Shown in pieces: positions 41,977-50,571 of a DNA stretch of 53,350 nucleotides. The notes under the pieces were generated by a model that saw only the letters and a program-made list of their open reading frames with translations, did no database searches and had not been told where the DNA came from. The DNA is from Christensenella sp. UBA6880. Lineage in GTDB: Bacteria; Bacillota; Clostridia; Christensenellales; CAG-917. The DNA lies in the NCBI GenBank assembly GCA_002449145.1, contig DKCG01000006.1, forward strand, positions 6,182-59,531, in the 5' to 3' direction. The translations under genes and the position numbers were made by a program. Each line of letters begins with the position of its first letter. Within the stretch, counting starts at the first letter, position 1.

Positions 41977-44833
41977 GATGAGCAACGCTTTCAAACCTAA
42001 GTTTATGGGCGATCCCAATCCGAGTGAGAAAATCCTCAAGTTGGCAAGGAAAATCACCGATTGTATCGACCATAAAATCAAAGGCGTAACCGTCAACGAC
42101 CCCGAATATTGGGGACTTCGTTGCGTTATGACCGACGAAATGGCAGATGTCGCGCTTTCGATGAAAATGCGCACGCCGTACACATTCGAGCAACTTTGGA
42201 AAATCAATCCGCAGTACAAAAAAGCGGAGGATCTTCAAAAAGTACTCGACGATATGAGCCGCATCGGAATTCTCGAATACGATTACGGCGACAACTACGA
42301 CCACAACGGTCCTATCAAGGGGGCTAAGAGAGAACGTCGTTATGTGCTTCCCATGTTCGTTCCGGGTTCTGCCGAGTTTACCAACATGATCAAAAAGCAA
42401 CTCGACGAACATCCCGAACTTGCGATGTTCTTCGAGCGTATGACCTATCTTCCCTTGACTATGGTCACCCCGATGGTGCCCCCGGGAGGCGCAGGCATCG
42501 GTATGCACGTTATCCCCGTTGAGAAAGCAATCGAGATGGAAAACGGCACAATGGACATCGAGCATATTTCCTACTGGCTCAAAAAGTACGAGGGACACCT
42601 CGGCGTAGGTATCTGCTCTTGCCGTTACGGCAGAGCCAAACTCGGCGAAGGCTGCGGCGACAGTTGTGAAGAATGGTGTATCGGTATCGGCGATATGGCG
42701 GACTACTGCCGTGAAACGGGCAAAGGTCGCGACATTACATACGACGAGGCTATGCAAATCCTTCGCAACGCGGAAAAGAATGGTTTCGTTCACCAAATCA
42801 CCAACATCGACGGCGAGAACAAAATCTTCGCAATCTGCAACTGCAACGTCAACATCTGCAATGCGCTTCGCACCTCGCAACTTTTCAACACCCCGAATAT
42901 GTCCAGAAGCGCATACGTCGCTCGCGTTGAGAAAGACAAATGCGTCGCTTGCGGCAAGTGCGTAGAGTATTGCCCCGCAGGCGCGGTCAAACTCGGTCAA
43001 AAACTTTGCACCAAGCAAGGCGAAATCAAATATCCCAAGCACGAACTTCCCGACAACCTCAGTTGGGGTCCCGACAAGTGGGATGAGGATTACAGAGATA
43101 ACAACCGTATCAACTGCTACGAAACGGGTACGTCGCCGTGTAAAGCGGCTTGCCCTGCGCACATCGCAGTTCAAGGTTATATCCGCAAGGCAAAAGAGGG
43201 CAAGTACAGAGAGGCTCTCGAACTCATCAAGAAGGACAACCCGTTCCCGGCGGTTTGCGGTCGCGTTTGCAACAAGCGTTGCGAGGCAGCCTGCACCAGA
43301 GGAACGATTGACGAGGCAGTGTCCATCGACGCAATCAAGAAGTTTGTCGCAGAGCAAGATTTGCATGCGGAAACGAGATTCGTTCCCGAAGTGGTCATTC
43401 CGTCCAACGTTGACAAACAATGGTCTCAAAAGATAGCGATCGTCGGCGCAGGCCCTGCGGGACTTTCTTGCGCATACTATCTTGCGACTAAGGGTTACAA
43501 ACCCACCGTGTTTGAAAAGAACGAGAAACTCGGCGGTATGCTTACCTACGGTATCCCATCCTACAAACTCGAAAAAGACGTCATCAATGCCGAAATCGAT
43601 ATTTTGCGCGATCTCGGCGTCGAATTCAAGACCGGCGTCGACGTCGGCAAAGACGTCACGCTTGACGACTTGAGAAAACAAGGTTACAAAGCGTTCTACA
43701 TTGCGGTCGGTTGCCAAGGCGGCAGACTTCCCGGCGTACCCGGCGAAGACGCAATCGGAACGGATATGGCGGTTTCTTTCTTGCACGACGCATCGGAAAA
43801 TCACGACAGAAAACTTGTCGGCAAGACCGTTGTCATCGGCGGCGGTAACGTTGCTGTCGACTGCGCTCGCACTGCAGTTCGTCTCGGAAGCAAAGAAGTC
43901 GGCATGTATTGCCTCGAATCGAGAGAAACGATGCCCGCAAGCAAGAACGAAATCGAAGAAACCCTCGAAGACGGCATTTCCGTCAACAACGGCTGGGGTC
44001 CGAAGGAAATCCTCAAAAACGAAGACGGCACCGTCAAGGCAGTCGTGTTCAAGAAGTGCTTGAGAGTCATCGATCCTCAAACCAAGAGATTCAGCCCCGT
44101 TTACGACGAGAACGACACAATCACCGTCGAAGCGCAACACGTCATCTTCGCAATAGGTCAAACGATTGACTGGGGCGACTTGCTCAAAGGCACTAAGGTT
44201 GAATTCCATCACGGCAATTATCCCGTCGCGGATTCGCTCACATATCAAACCGCAGAACCAGACATCTTCGTCGGCGGCGACGTGTACAGCGGACCCAAGT
44301 TTGTAATCGACGCAATCGAAGCGGGCAAGAACGCGGCAGTATCGCTTCATCGTTTTGTACAACCCGGCACGAGTATGACCATCGGTCGCAACCGCAGACA
44401 GTTCATCGAACTCGACAAGAACAACATCGTCATCGACAGTTACGACACCGCCGGCAGACAAGAAGCCAAAGAACTCGAAGGCGACAAGCATTCGTTCAGA
44501 GATTTGCACGGCACTCTCACCGAGGAACAAGTCAAGATCGAAGCGGGTCGTTGCCTCGGCTGCGGCGCAAGTGTAGTTGACGAGAACAAGTGTATCGGTT
44601 GCGGCGTCTGCACCACCAAGTGCGAATTTGACGCAATCCACCTTCACAGAGAACATCCCGAATGTTCTACGATGGTGCGCAGCGAAGACAAGTTCAAAGC
44701 AATCCTTCCGTACGCAATCAAGCGCGGCATGAGAATCGTGTTCGGCAAAAAGACTGCAGAAGAAAAGGCTTCCCAAAAGAAGCACAAAGAAGCGGTCAAA
44801 GCGGCAAAGGCTGCAAAAAAAGCAAACAAATAA
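41969..44833 (+). CDS. Multi-cluster FeS/FAD oxidoreductase (GltD/NfnB-like)
   Basis: Encodes 954 residues. 50-105 resembles a winged helix (inference). A cysteine-rich domain has Cys216, 218, 229, 233, 237 and Cys290, 292, 297. A 4Fe-4S motif CVACGKCVEYCP follows (325-336), then a GltD-type FeS helical domain (391-442). An FAD Rossmann motif GAGPAG starts at 493 and an NAD(P) motif GGGNVA near 625. A C-terminal two-cluster ferredoxin (CLGCG, CIGCGVCTTKCEFDAI) ends in an Ala/Lys tail. The architecture suggests electron transfer between NAD(P)H and ferredoxin-like partners. Its place between hypB and hypA ties it to nickel-enzyme biology, but the partner enzyme is unknown. Confidence 0.85.
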   Translation: MAEMSNAFKPKFMGDPNPSEKILKLARKITDCIDHKIKGVTVNDPEYWGLRCVMTDEMADVALSMKMRTPYTFEQLWKINPQYKKAEDLQKVLDDMSRIGILEYDYGDNYDHNGPIKGAKRERRYVLPMFVPGSAEFTNMIKKQLDEHPELAMFFERMTYLPLTMVTPMVPPGGAGIGMHVIPVEKAIEMENGTMDIEHISYWLKKYEGHLGVGICSCRYGRAKLGEGCGDSCEEWCIGIGDMADYCRETGKGRDITYDEAMQILRNAEKNGFVHQITNIDGENKIFAICNCNVNICNALRTSQLFNTPNMSRSAYVARVEKDKCVACGKCVEYCPAGAVKLGQKLCTKQGEIKYPKHELPDNLSWGPDKWDEDYRDNNRINCYETGTSPCKAACPAHIAVQGYIRKAKEGKYREALELIKKDNPFPAVCGRVCNKRCEAACTRGTIDEAVSIDAIKKFVAEQDLHAETRFVPEVVIPSNVDKQWSQKIAIVGAGPAGLSCAYYLATKGYKPTVFEKNEKLGGMLTYGIPSYKLEKDVINAEIDILRDLGVEFKTGVDVGKDVTLDDLRKQGYKAFYIAVGCQGGRLPGVPGEDAIGTDMAVSFLHDASENHDRKLVGKTVVIGGGNVAVDCARTAVRLGSKEVGMYCLESRETMPASKNEIEETLEDGISVNNGWGPKEILKNEDGTVKAVVFKKCLRVIDPQTKRFSPVYDENDTITVEAQHVIFAIGQTIDWGDLLKGTKVEFHHGNYPVADSLTYQTAEPDIFVGGDVYSGPKFVIDAIEAGKNAAVSLHRFVQPGTSMTIGRNRRQFIELDKNNIVIDSYDTAGRQEAKELEGDKHSFRDLHGTLTEEQVKIEAGRCLGCGASVVDENKCIGCGVCTTKCEFDAIHLHREHPECSTMVRSEDKFKAILPYAIKRGMRIVFGKKTAEEKASQKKHKEAVKAAKAAKKANK

Positions 44834-44842
44834 GAGGTTGAT

Positions 44843-45187
44843 ATGCACGAATTAGGCGTAGTTTTTCACATAGCCGATATGGTTCGCGACGTTGCCGTCG
44901 AAAACAAGGCAACCAAAATTCAAAAAGTCGTTATGCAGATCGGCGAAGTGTCTACAATCGTCAACGATCAACTCATCGATTGTTGGAACTGGAATGCAAA
45001 CCGCACGGATTTACTGCGCGGTTGCACTCTTGAAATCGAGCCTATCAAAGCCGTCACCTACTGCGAGGACTGCAAAAAAGAGTACCCCACCGTCGAGTAT
45101 GGCAAGACCTGCCCCTATTGCGGCAGTGAACATACTTATCTGGTTCGAGGTAACGAAGTCCTTGTTAAAGAAATCGCCGTAGAATAA
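44843..45187 (+). CDS. hypA: HypA nickel metallochaperone
   Basis: Encodes 114 residues. The N-terminal Met-His-Glu (MHELGVV) provides the nickel site, and a zinc ribbon is formed by CEDC and CPYC (about 74-95). Length is normal. HypA hands nickel to hydrogenase large subunits together with HypB. The gene follows the oxidoreductase after nine bases with a GAGG ribosome binding site. Its stop codon lies in the left arm of a nested palindrome. Confidence 0.93.
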   Translation: MHELGVVFHIADMVRDVAVENKATKIQKVVMQIGEVSTIVNDQLIDCWNWNANRTDLLRGCTLEIEPIKAVTYCEDCKKEYPTVEYGKTCPYCGSEHTYLVRGNEVLVKEIAVE

Positions 45188-45311
45188 AGCCGCTATTGAG
45201 CGAATAACATCGTCAACGCCCCTCTGCTATCAACTCATTTACGTTTTAGTAAATTAGGGTTGCTATCAGAGGGGCGTTTCCTTGTTCTTCATCTCAATAT
45301 CGGCTTTATTC
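45182..45311 (+). repeat. Nested palindrome element after hypA (copy 7)
   Basis: The left arm GAATAAAGCCGCTATTGAG (45182-45200) contains the hypA stop codon and pairs with 45293-45311 with one mismatch. The inner stem AACGCCCCTCTG (45215-45226) with 45267-45278 is perfect. Spacers are type 1 and the loop is CTCATTTACG..GTAAATTAGGGTTG. Confidence 0.86.
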
Positions 45312-45652
45312 AAAAACTATGCTTTAATTCATCCAAATATTGCGACCGTTAGGCTGTAATGGTGTGATAACTGCGCCCGCTTGCCAACTCATTTACGTTT
45401 TAGTAAATTAGGGTTGCCAATCGGGCGGCTCTGCCGCAGTTATTCGCTACTTGAGCCCTTATTCAAGAATAGAATCACCTCAACGCACCGCTACAATCAC
45501 CCCATTTACGATTTAGTAAATTAGGGTTGCTATAAGGGGGGGCGTTTCCTTGTTGTTCATCTCAATATCGGCTTTATTCAAGAACGATAGTTTGTTATTA
45601 ATCTCATTTTGGGGAATAATTCACCACATAAGAAAGTGTGCTGTTGGCACGC
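45312..45652. repeat. Further palindrome copies after hypA
   Basis: 45372-45450 has an inner CGCCCG/CGGGCG pair, a TTTACG..GTAAATTAGGGTTG loop and an inverted left spacer (CTGCCGCAGTTATTCGC). 45479-45597 is a right half ending CTCAATATCGGCTTTATTC, a second inverted copy of the hypA gene end. No gene is seen. Confidence 0.7.
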
Positions 45653-46207
45653 TCATTCATTCATGATAAGGAAATAATCGGTTAGGCGTTCGGGGGTGTC
45701 GGCAAAGGACGTTTCGTCCCAGTATTCCACAAGCAAAACGAAGTTTTCGATTATCGAATTGACTTTCAAGGATTTGGGCAGGTTTTTGCCCGTCACGAAA
45801 TTGTTTTCGACGCAAGCGGTTGCAAATTCGGCAAGTTCGCCTCTCAGATAGTTGAGGAAGATGTCCTTGCTTTGCGAGAGCAAAATGGCGTGGACAAGCG
45901 TTTTTTCGTCGTGCAGGTGATAGAAGATGTGCGTTATAAAGTGCTTGTAATCGAAAATAGATGATTTTGAAAAATCGTGGCTCTTTTCCTCTGCAAGCGA
46001 GTGCGAAAAGACGTGTCCGAATATGGTCGAACATATTGATTTGAGCAATTCTTCTTTCGTTTTGTAATGCGCGTAAAACGTGCTTCTCGCAACGCCACTT
46101 TTGTCCAGCACGTCTTGGATTCTCACGTCCGCGTACGCTTTTTCAAGCAAAACTTCGGCAAAAGCGTCGTAAATTTTCTCGGTTGTAGCGTTTATTTTCT
46201 TGTGCAT
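45653..46207 (-). CDS. TetR family transcriptional regulator (Opp locus)
   Basis: Encodes 184 residues with an N-terminal helix-turn-helix (about 5-52; ARSTFYAHYKTKEELL) and a TetR_C-type C-terminal half with hydrophobic helices. It is divergent from the ABC importer operon, 189 bases away, with overlapping candidate operators in the gap. It probably represses its own gene and the importer (inference). Confidence 0.88.
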   Translation of the reverse strand: MHKKINATTEKIYDAFAEVLLEKAYADVRIQDVLDKSGVARSTFYAHYKTKEELLKSICSTIFGHVFSHSLAEEKSHDFSKSSIFDYKHFITHIFYHLHDEKTLVHAILLSQSKDIFLNYLRGELAEFATACVENNFVTGKNLPKSLKVNSIIENFVLLVEYWDETSFADTPERLTDYFLIMNE

Positions 46208-46229
46208 ATTCCGCCTCGCATATCTTTCT

Positions 46230-46360
46230 TTTTTCGATTATATCAAACAGCGTGTTCGCTCGTCAATACAAAATGTTCTAAAAATCGTCAAAAACAAAAC
46301 AAAATGTTTCAATCTGTTTTATTTTTGCAATTTTAACCGTACAAAATTGTTTGATATAAC
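46230..46360. promoter_or_regulatory. Candidate TetR operator region
   Basis: ATTATATCAAACAG near 46237 and its inverse TTGTTTGATATAAC near 46347 bracket the region and overlap or adjoin both promoters. ACAAAATGTT occurs twice (about 46267 and 46301). These are candidate binding sites for the divergent TetR regulator. Confidence 0.5.
46237..46266 (-). promoter_or_regulatory. Promoter of the TetR gene
   Basis: On the minus strand TTGACG (46266-46261) and TATAAT (46242-46237) with an 18-base spacer. Confidence 0.72.
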
Positions 46361-46389
46361 TTGATTGCAGTTGCACACAATGGTATAAT
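46361..46389 (+). promoter_or_regulatory. Leaderless-type promoter of the Opp operon
   Basis: TTGATT (46361-46366) and TATAAT (46384-46389) with a 17-base spacer. The start should fall at 46396-46397, on the ATG. Confidence 0.75.
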
Positions 46390-46396
46390 TTATCCA

Positions 46397-47179
46397 ATGA
46401 GCAAAGGAATTATTCAAGTTGAAAATCTCAGCGTACACGCAATGTTTTTACATTCGACGGAAACGATCGTCGAGGGCGTTTCGTTTTGCCTTGACGGTGG
46501 CGAAAAACTTGCGATAGTGGGCGAGTCGGGAAGCGGCAAATCTATGATTGTCAACGCGCTTACGTCCTCGCTTGCCGACAACTGTTTTGCAACGGGCAAT
46601 GTTGAGTACGACGGCGTGAATTTGCTTGAAAATCGCAGGTTTGCAAAAAAACTTGCAGGCGACAAAATCGTGCTTATTCCGCAGGGCGGCGCAGAGTCGT
46701 TGAATCCCTCTCTCAAAATCAAAACTCAAATTTACGAGTCTTTGAAAAGGAACGGTGCAAAACTTACGAGAGAGCAAAAGCGCGAAGCGGCGATACGCAA
46801 TCTTGAAAAGTCGGGACTTAAAAACGCGGAAGAAATCCTTGAAAAATACCCCTTTGAAATAAGCGGAGGCGAAGCGCAAAGGGTGGTGCTTGCAATCACG
46901 CTTTGCTCGCACGCAAACCTTATCGTTGCCGACGAAGCGACGAGAGGAATCGACGCCGAAACCAAAGAAGCGTTTTGGAATTGCATACGCAACGACTTTT
47001 CGGCCGCGGCAACGGTGTTTGTCACGCATGATATTGCGGAAGCAAAAAGGTGCGATGACGTGCTTGTGCTGAAAGAGGGCAAAGTCGTGGAATATGGCAA
47101 AACCCTCGGCGTATTTTCAAATCCGCAAAGCGAGTACACCAAGACGCTCGTTTCGGTGAGTGAGGCGCAAAATGCTTGA
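46397..47179 (+). CDS. Peptide/nickel ABC transporter ATPase (OppD/NikD-like)
   Basis: Encodes 260 residues. Walker A GESGSGKS (near 38-45), Q-loop PQGGAESLNPSL, the signature SGGEAQRV and the Walker B VADEATRGID are present. The ATG at 46397 is chosen because the upstream promoter places transcription start on it; the longer frame would start inside the -35 region. It is the first gene of a five-gene importer operon (ATPase, ATPase, binding protein, permease, permease). Confidence 0.88.
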   Translation: MSKGIIQVENLSVHAMFLHSTETIVEGVSFCLDGGEKLAIVGESGSGKSMIVNALTSSLADNCFATGNVEYDGVNLLENRRFAKKLAGDKIVLIPQGGAESLNPSLKIKTQIYESLKRNGAKLTREQKREAAIRNLEKSGLKNAEEILEKYPFEISGGEAQRVVLAITLCSHANLIVADEATRGIDAETKEAFWNCIRNDFSAAATVFVTHDIAEAKRCDDVLVLKEGKVVEYGKTLGVFSNPQSEYTKTLVSVSEAQNA

Positions 47180-47879
47180 AATAATCGACTTGTCAAAATC
47201 CTTCGTCGTGGGTGACAAAAAATCAAAAACAAGCATTTATCCGCTTATAAGCGTATCTTTTATCATAGATAACGGCAAAAAGATAGGTTTGGTGGGCAAA
47301 AGCGGCGAGGGGAAAAGTACGCTTGCAAACATTCTGTGCGGTATAGAAAAGCCCGACGGCGGAAGGGTTTTGCTTGACGGTCAAAGTCTTTTCGACGGCA
47401 AGAATAGATACGACAAAAAGACGGGCGTCAAAGTTCAACTCATACCGCAAAAACCCCTTCTCGCACTCGACCCTACGCAGCGCATAGGCAGTGCGATAAA
47501 GGAAACGCTCGTATTTTCAAAGACGGCAAAGAGGGGCAAGGACGCGCAAGAAAAGGCGTTGCGGCTTTTCGACGTCGTAGGACTCGAACGCACGCTGTTT
47601 TCAAGGCTTCCCGTGCATTTGAGCGGCGGGCAAGCACAACGCGCGGTCATAGCGCGCGCCCTCGCAACCAATCCGCAGATTCTCGTTTGCGACGAGTCAA
47701 CGTCGATGCTCGACGCGGCAACGCAAAAGAATATAGTCGAACTGCTCGACGCTCTTGTGAAAGAGAGGGGCGTTTCGTTGCTTTTCATCTCGCACGACGT
47801 TGCGCTCGTAAAAAACTTTTGCGACGAAACATACGAGATAAAAGACGGCAACATATCTATCGTGTGCCGTAATGATTAA
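47172..47879 (+). CDS. Peptide/nickel ABC transporter ATPase (OppF/NikE-like)
   Basis: Encodes 235 residues with Walker A GKSGEGKST, the signature LSGGQAQRA and Walker B LVCDESTSMLD. It overlaps the preceding ATPase by eight bases; the ATG at 47172 follows GTGAGGCG. Both ATPases lack most of the long C-terminal oligopeptide domain of classical OppD/F, so they are compact. Confidence 0.88.
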   Translation: MLEIIDLSKSFVVGDKKSKTSIYPLISVSFIIDNGKKIGLVGKSGEGKSTLANILCGIEKPDGGRVLLDGQSLFDGKNRYDKKTGVKVQLIPQKPLLALDPTQRIGSAIKETLVFSKTAKRGKDAQEKALRLFDVVGLERTLFSRLPVHLSGGQAQRAVIARALATNPQILVCDESTSMLDAATQKNIVELLDALVKERGVSLLFISHDVALVKNFCDETYEIKDGNISIVCRND

Positions 47880-47914
47880 AGCGATAAAAAATAATAATAT
47901 AAGAGGTATCAACA

Positions 47915-49501
47915 ATGAAAAAAAGCAGTATTTTTATTGCGGCAATGTTGGTTCTTGTGATTGTGTGCATAGGGCTTGTTGCGTGCAATCCCAAAGACGA
48001 ATCGAAGCAATCGAGCATACTTGTCGTCGGCACGACAATGACAGTCGATACGCTAAATCGTCTTGACACGAGTGGCAGTGCGACCGGAGGATACTATTTT
48101 GACAAAATCGCATCGAGCGTATCGCAAATTGCGGCGGTAAGCAAAATCGACGGCGAATACGTCGGCGTAGATTGCGATTATGCGTTGAGCGAGGACGGAA
48201 AAACGCTTATGCTCACACAAAAGGACGGATACAAGTGGCACGACGGTGAAACAGTAACTATCGACGACGTAGAGTTTACGCTTTCGTCTTTGAAAGCGGG
48301 CGAGGATTACGAATCTATGAAAAAAATAGGAAATTCGCTTGTTTTCGAATTGTGCACGCCTTCCGACACGTTTTTGACAAAAGTTTCGGATGAAACGATT
48401 ATGCCTAAGCACTTGCTTGACGGAAAAACAAAAGACACGGTGACCGACGAACAATCCGTTGTCGGGGCAGGCCCGTTCAAATTCTCGTCCATAGACAAGG
48501 CGTCGGGAACGATTACGTTTGAGAAATTCGCAGACTATCCCAAAGCAAACGCTGTCAAATTCGACAAGGTAATATTCAAGCAATACGGCAATCAAGAAGT
48601 GCTTACGCTCGCGCTCAAAAACGGCGAAATCGATTTGGCTTTCGACTATGGCAAAGGACTCACGAGCGATCAAATATCCGCTCTTTCCTCTCAAAGCGAC
48701 ATAAAACTTGTTTCGCAAGCAACGAAGCAGGTGCCAAAAGTGATGTTTTTCAACAATCAAAAGATGACGAACGCAAACGTAAAGCGAGCAATCGCATTGT
48801 CGATAGATTATGACAAAATCCGCTCGACGTTCGCATCGGCGGGTGCCGCGCCGTCGAGAGAAGGCTTTGTCGGCGAGGGTATTTTCGGATACAAAGAAAC
48901 GCCTGTGTGGACTCGCAATCTCGAAAAGGCAAAAGAACTTTTGACGAGCGAGGGATATTCGCAATCCAACAAATTCCGTTTCGAACTTTTGGTGCGCGCA
49001 GGTTCGGACGATACGCAATACGCGTCGCTTCTCAAAACTCAAATCGAAGAAAGCGGACTTGTCGACGTTGTGCTTGTCGAAAAGGGAAGCGATTGGCAAG
49101 AGTACTATCAAGCGGGCAACCATATGGCGAGCCTTGCCAAAATCACCGCAAAAGGCTATGACTTCGAGGCAGGGTACGGCACGAGATACACGCTTGCGAC
49201 AAACACGAGTATGCTCGATATGAAAAACCCCGTTGCGCACGGACAACTGCTTGTCGAAGACGAGCACGGACTCACCGAGTACGGCAAAATTCTGTATGCG
49301 ATGAAAAATGCGGCAACGTCCGAAGAACTTACGACGGCGGTCGGCGAGTATCAGGACTATGTTGTTAAAAACGTGATTTGCGTTGCGTTGTTTTATGACG
49401 GAACGACGTACGGTGCGAGCGCAAAACTCGACGGTTTCAAACTCGACTCGGCTTCGGGAATCCTCAATCCCTCGACGTTCGAAACGCTCGTAAAGCATTG
49501 A
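47915..49501 (+). CDS. Extracellular solute-binding lipoprotein, family 5
   Basis: Encodes 528 residues. The signal ends GLVAC with Cys24 as lipid site. The mature part fits SBP family 5, which binds oligopeptides, nickel complexes or heme: WHDGETVTIDDVEFTL, FNNQKMTNANVKRAIALSIDYDKI and the AKELLTSEGY block are typical. The ligand cannot be told; the nearby hypA/hypB genes make nickel worth considering. An AAGAGG ribosome binding site lies upstream. Confidence 0.88.
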   Translation: MKKSSIFIAAMLVLVIVCIGLVACNPKDESKQSSILVVGTTMTVDTLNRLDTSGSATGGYYFDKIASSVSQIAAVSKIDGEYVGVDCDYALSEDGKTLMLTQKDGYKWHDGETVTIDDVEFTLSSLKAGEDYESMKKIGNSLVFELCTPSDTFLTKVSDETIMPKHLLDGKTKDTVTDEQSVVGAGPFKFSSIDKASGTITFEKFADYPKANAVKFDKVIFKQYGNQEVLTLALKNGEIDLAFDYGKGLTSDQISALSSQSDIKLVSQATKQVPKVMFFNNQKMTNANVKRAIALSIDYDKIRSTFASAGAAPSREGFVGEGIFGYKETPVWTRNLEKAKELLTSEGYSQSNKFRFELLVRAGSDDTQYASLLKTQIEESGLVDVVLVEKGSDWQEYYQAGNHMASLAKITAKGYDFEAGYGTRYTLATNTSMLDMKNPVAHGQLLVEDEHGLTEYGKILYAMKNAATSEELTTAVGEYQDYVVKNVICVALFYDGTTYGASAKLDGFKLDSASGILNPSTFETLVKH

Positions 49502-49605
49502 ATCAAAAAAAATGTAAAAAATAAAACGAGGCAGATAATGGCGTAAAAGGCGTTTTATAACAACGAATACGTGTGATAAACTGCGGGTTGCAACAAAAGA
49601 AAACT

Positions 49606-50571
49606 ATGGCAAAGAAGATAGGCAAAACGTTGATATTTTCAATCGTTGCGTTGGCGGCACTGATGGTCGTCAACTTCTTCTTGCCACGACTTATGCCCGG
49701 CGACCCGCTCGCAAACCTTGTAGGCGCGGACGAAACCACTTTGTCACAGGAACAGTACGACGAGTTGTATCACGAGATGGGACTCGATTTGCCGCTCGGA
49801 AAACAGTTTGCAAACTACCTTTCGGGACTTTTCAAAGGCGACCTCGGATATTCTTATCATAGGGGTGGCGACGTCGGCGCGATAATACTCGAAAAGATAC
49901 CTCGCACGTTGCAAATAACTTTGCCTGCGTGGATTCTGTCCGCACTGTTGGCGTTTTGGCTCGGTCTCGTTGCGGGCGGCAGAAAATCGAGTTTGCTCGA
50001 CGCGGGAATAAGCGGCGGTATGATGATTCTCGATTCCGTGCCGACCTTCCTTTTTGCAATCGTACTTCTCATTCTGTTTGCGTTCGAGTGGAAGATTTTG
50101 CCGTCGGGCGGACTCAATTCGCCGTTTGCGCAAAATCTGTTCGGCGACAGACTTTTGCATTTGATTCTGCCCGTCGCTACGCTCACGTTCGTGTCCGTGC
50201 CGAAAAAGTATTTGCTTGTTCGCAATCAATCGGCAAACGTTCAGGACACTCAATACATGACGTATGCGCGCGCAAAAGGATTGAGCGACGCGCGCCTTAA
50301 CACGGCGCACGTTTTCCCCAACATAAGCGGCGCGTTAATATCTATGCTCGGCACGAGTTTCGGACATATGATTGCGGGCTCTATCGTCATAGAAAAGGTG
50401 TTTTCGGTGGACGGCGTGGGTATGCTCGTAAATCGCGCGATATTTGACAAGGATTATCCGATGTTGCAAGGCGCGCTTTTGGTGATTGCCATAAGCGTGA
50501 TAGTTTCAAATTTCATAGCCGACGTGATTTGCGCCTTAAGCGATCCCCGACAAAGGAAGGCGGCGCAATGA
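49606..50571 (+). CDS. ABC transporter permease (OppB/NikB-like)
   Basis: Encodes 321 residues with about six membrane segments (first near 8-28) and the family start FFLPRLMPGDPLANLVG. The EAA-type loop appears as YMTYARAKGLSDARLNTAHVFPN. The ATG at 49606 (MAKKIGKTLIF) is preferred over GTG 49573, although its ribosome binding site is weak. It overlaps the next permease by ATGA. Confidence 0.88.
   Translation: MAKKIGKTLIFSIVALAALMVVNFFLPRLMPGDPLANLVGADETTLSQEQYDELYHEMGLDLPLGKQFANYLSGLFKGDLGYSYHRGGDVGAIILEKIPRTLQITLPAWILSALLAFWLGLVAGGRKSSLLDAGISGGMMILDSVPTFLFAIVLLILFAFEWKILPSGGLNSPFAQNLFGDRLLHLILPVATLTFVSVPKKYLLVRNQSANVQDTQYMTYARAKGLSDARLNTAHVFPNISGALISMLGTSFGHMIAGSIVIEKVFSVDGVGMLVNRAIFDKDYPMLQGALLVIAISVIVSNFIADVICALSDPRQRKAAQ

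Noticed and set aside
41951..44848. A 965-codon open frame on the minus strand opposite the oxidoreductase
   Set aside because: It is the mirror of a real gene with complete motifs on the plus strand; codon bias there leaves few stops in the opposite frame and no protein family is recognisable.
40628..45187. A [NiFe]-hydrogenase operon
   Set aside because: Only hypA and hypB-type genes are present; no large or small hydrogenase subunit motifs occur.
6990..45600. Palindrome elements as integron attC sites
   Set aside because: They have nested gene-specific arms and lack the paired core sites of attC. The genes are ordinary chromosomal genes on both strands and no integrase is seen.
6990..45600. 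Palindromes as retron or diversity-generating RNA
   Set aside because: No reverse transcriptase gene is in the window and copies are spread over many loci.
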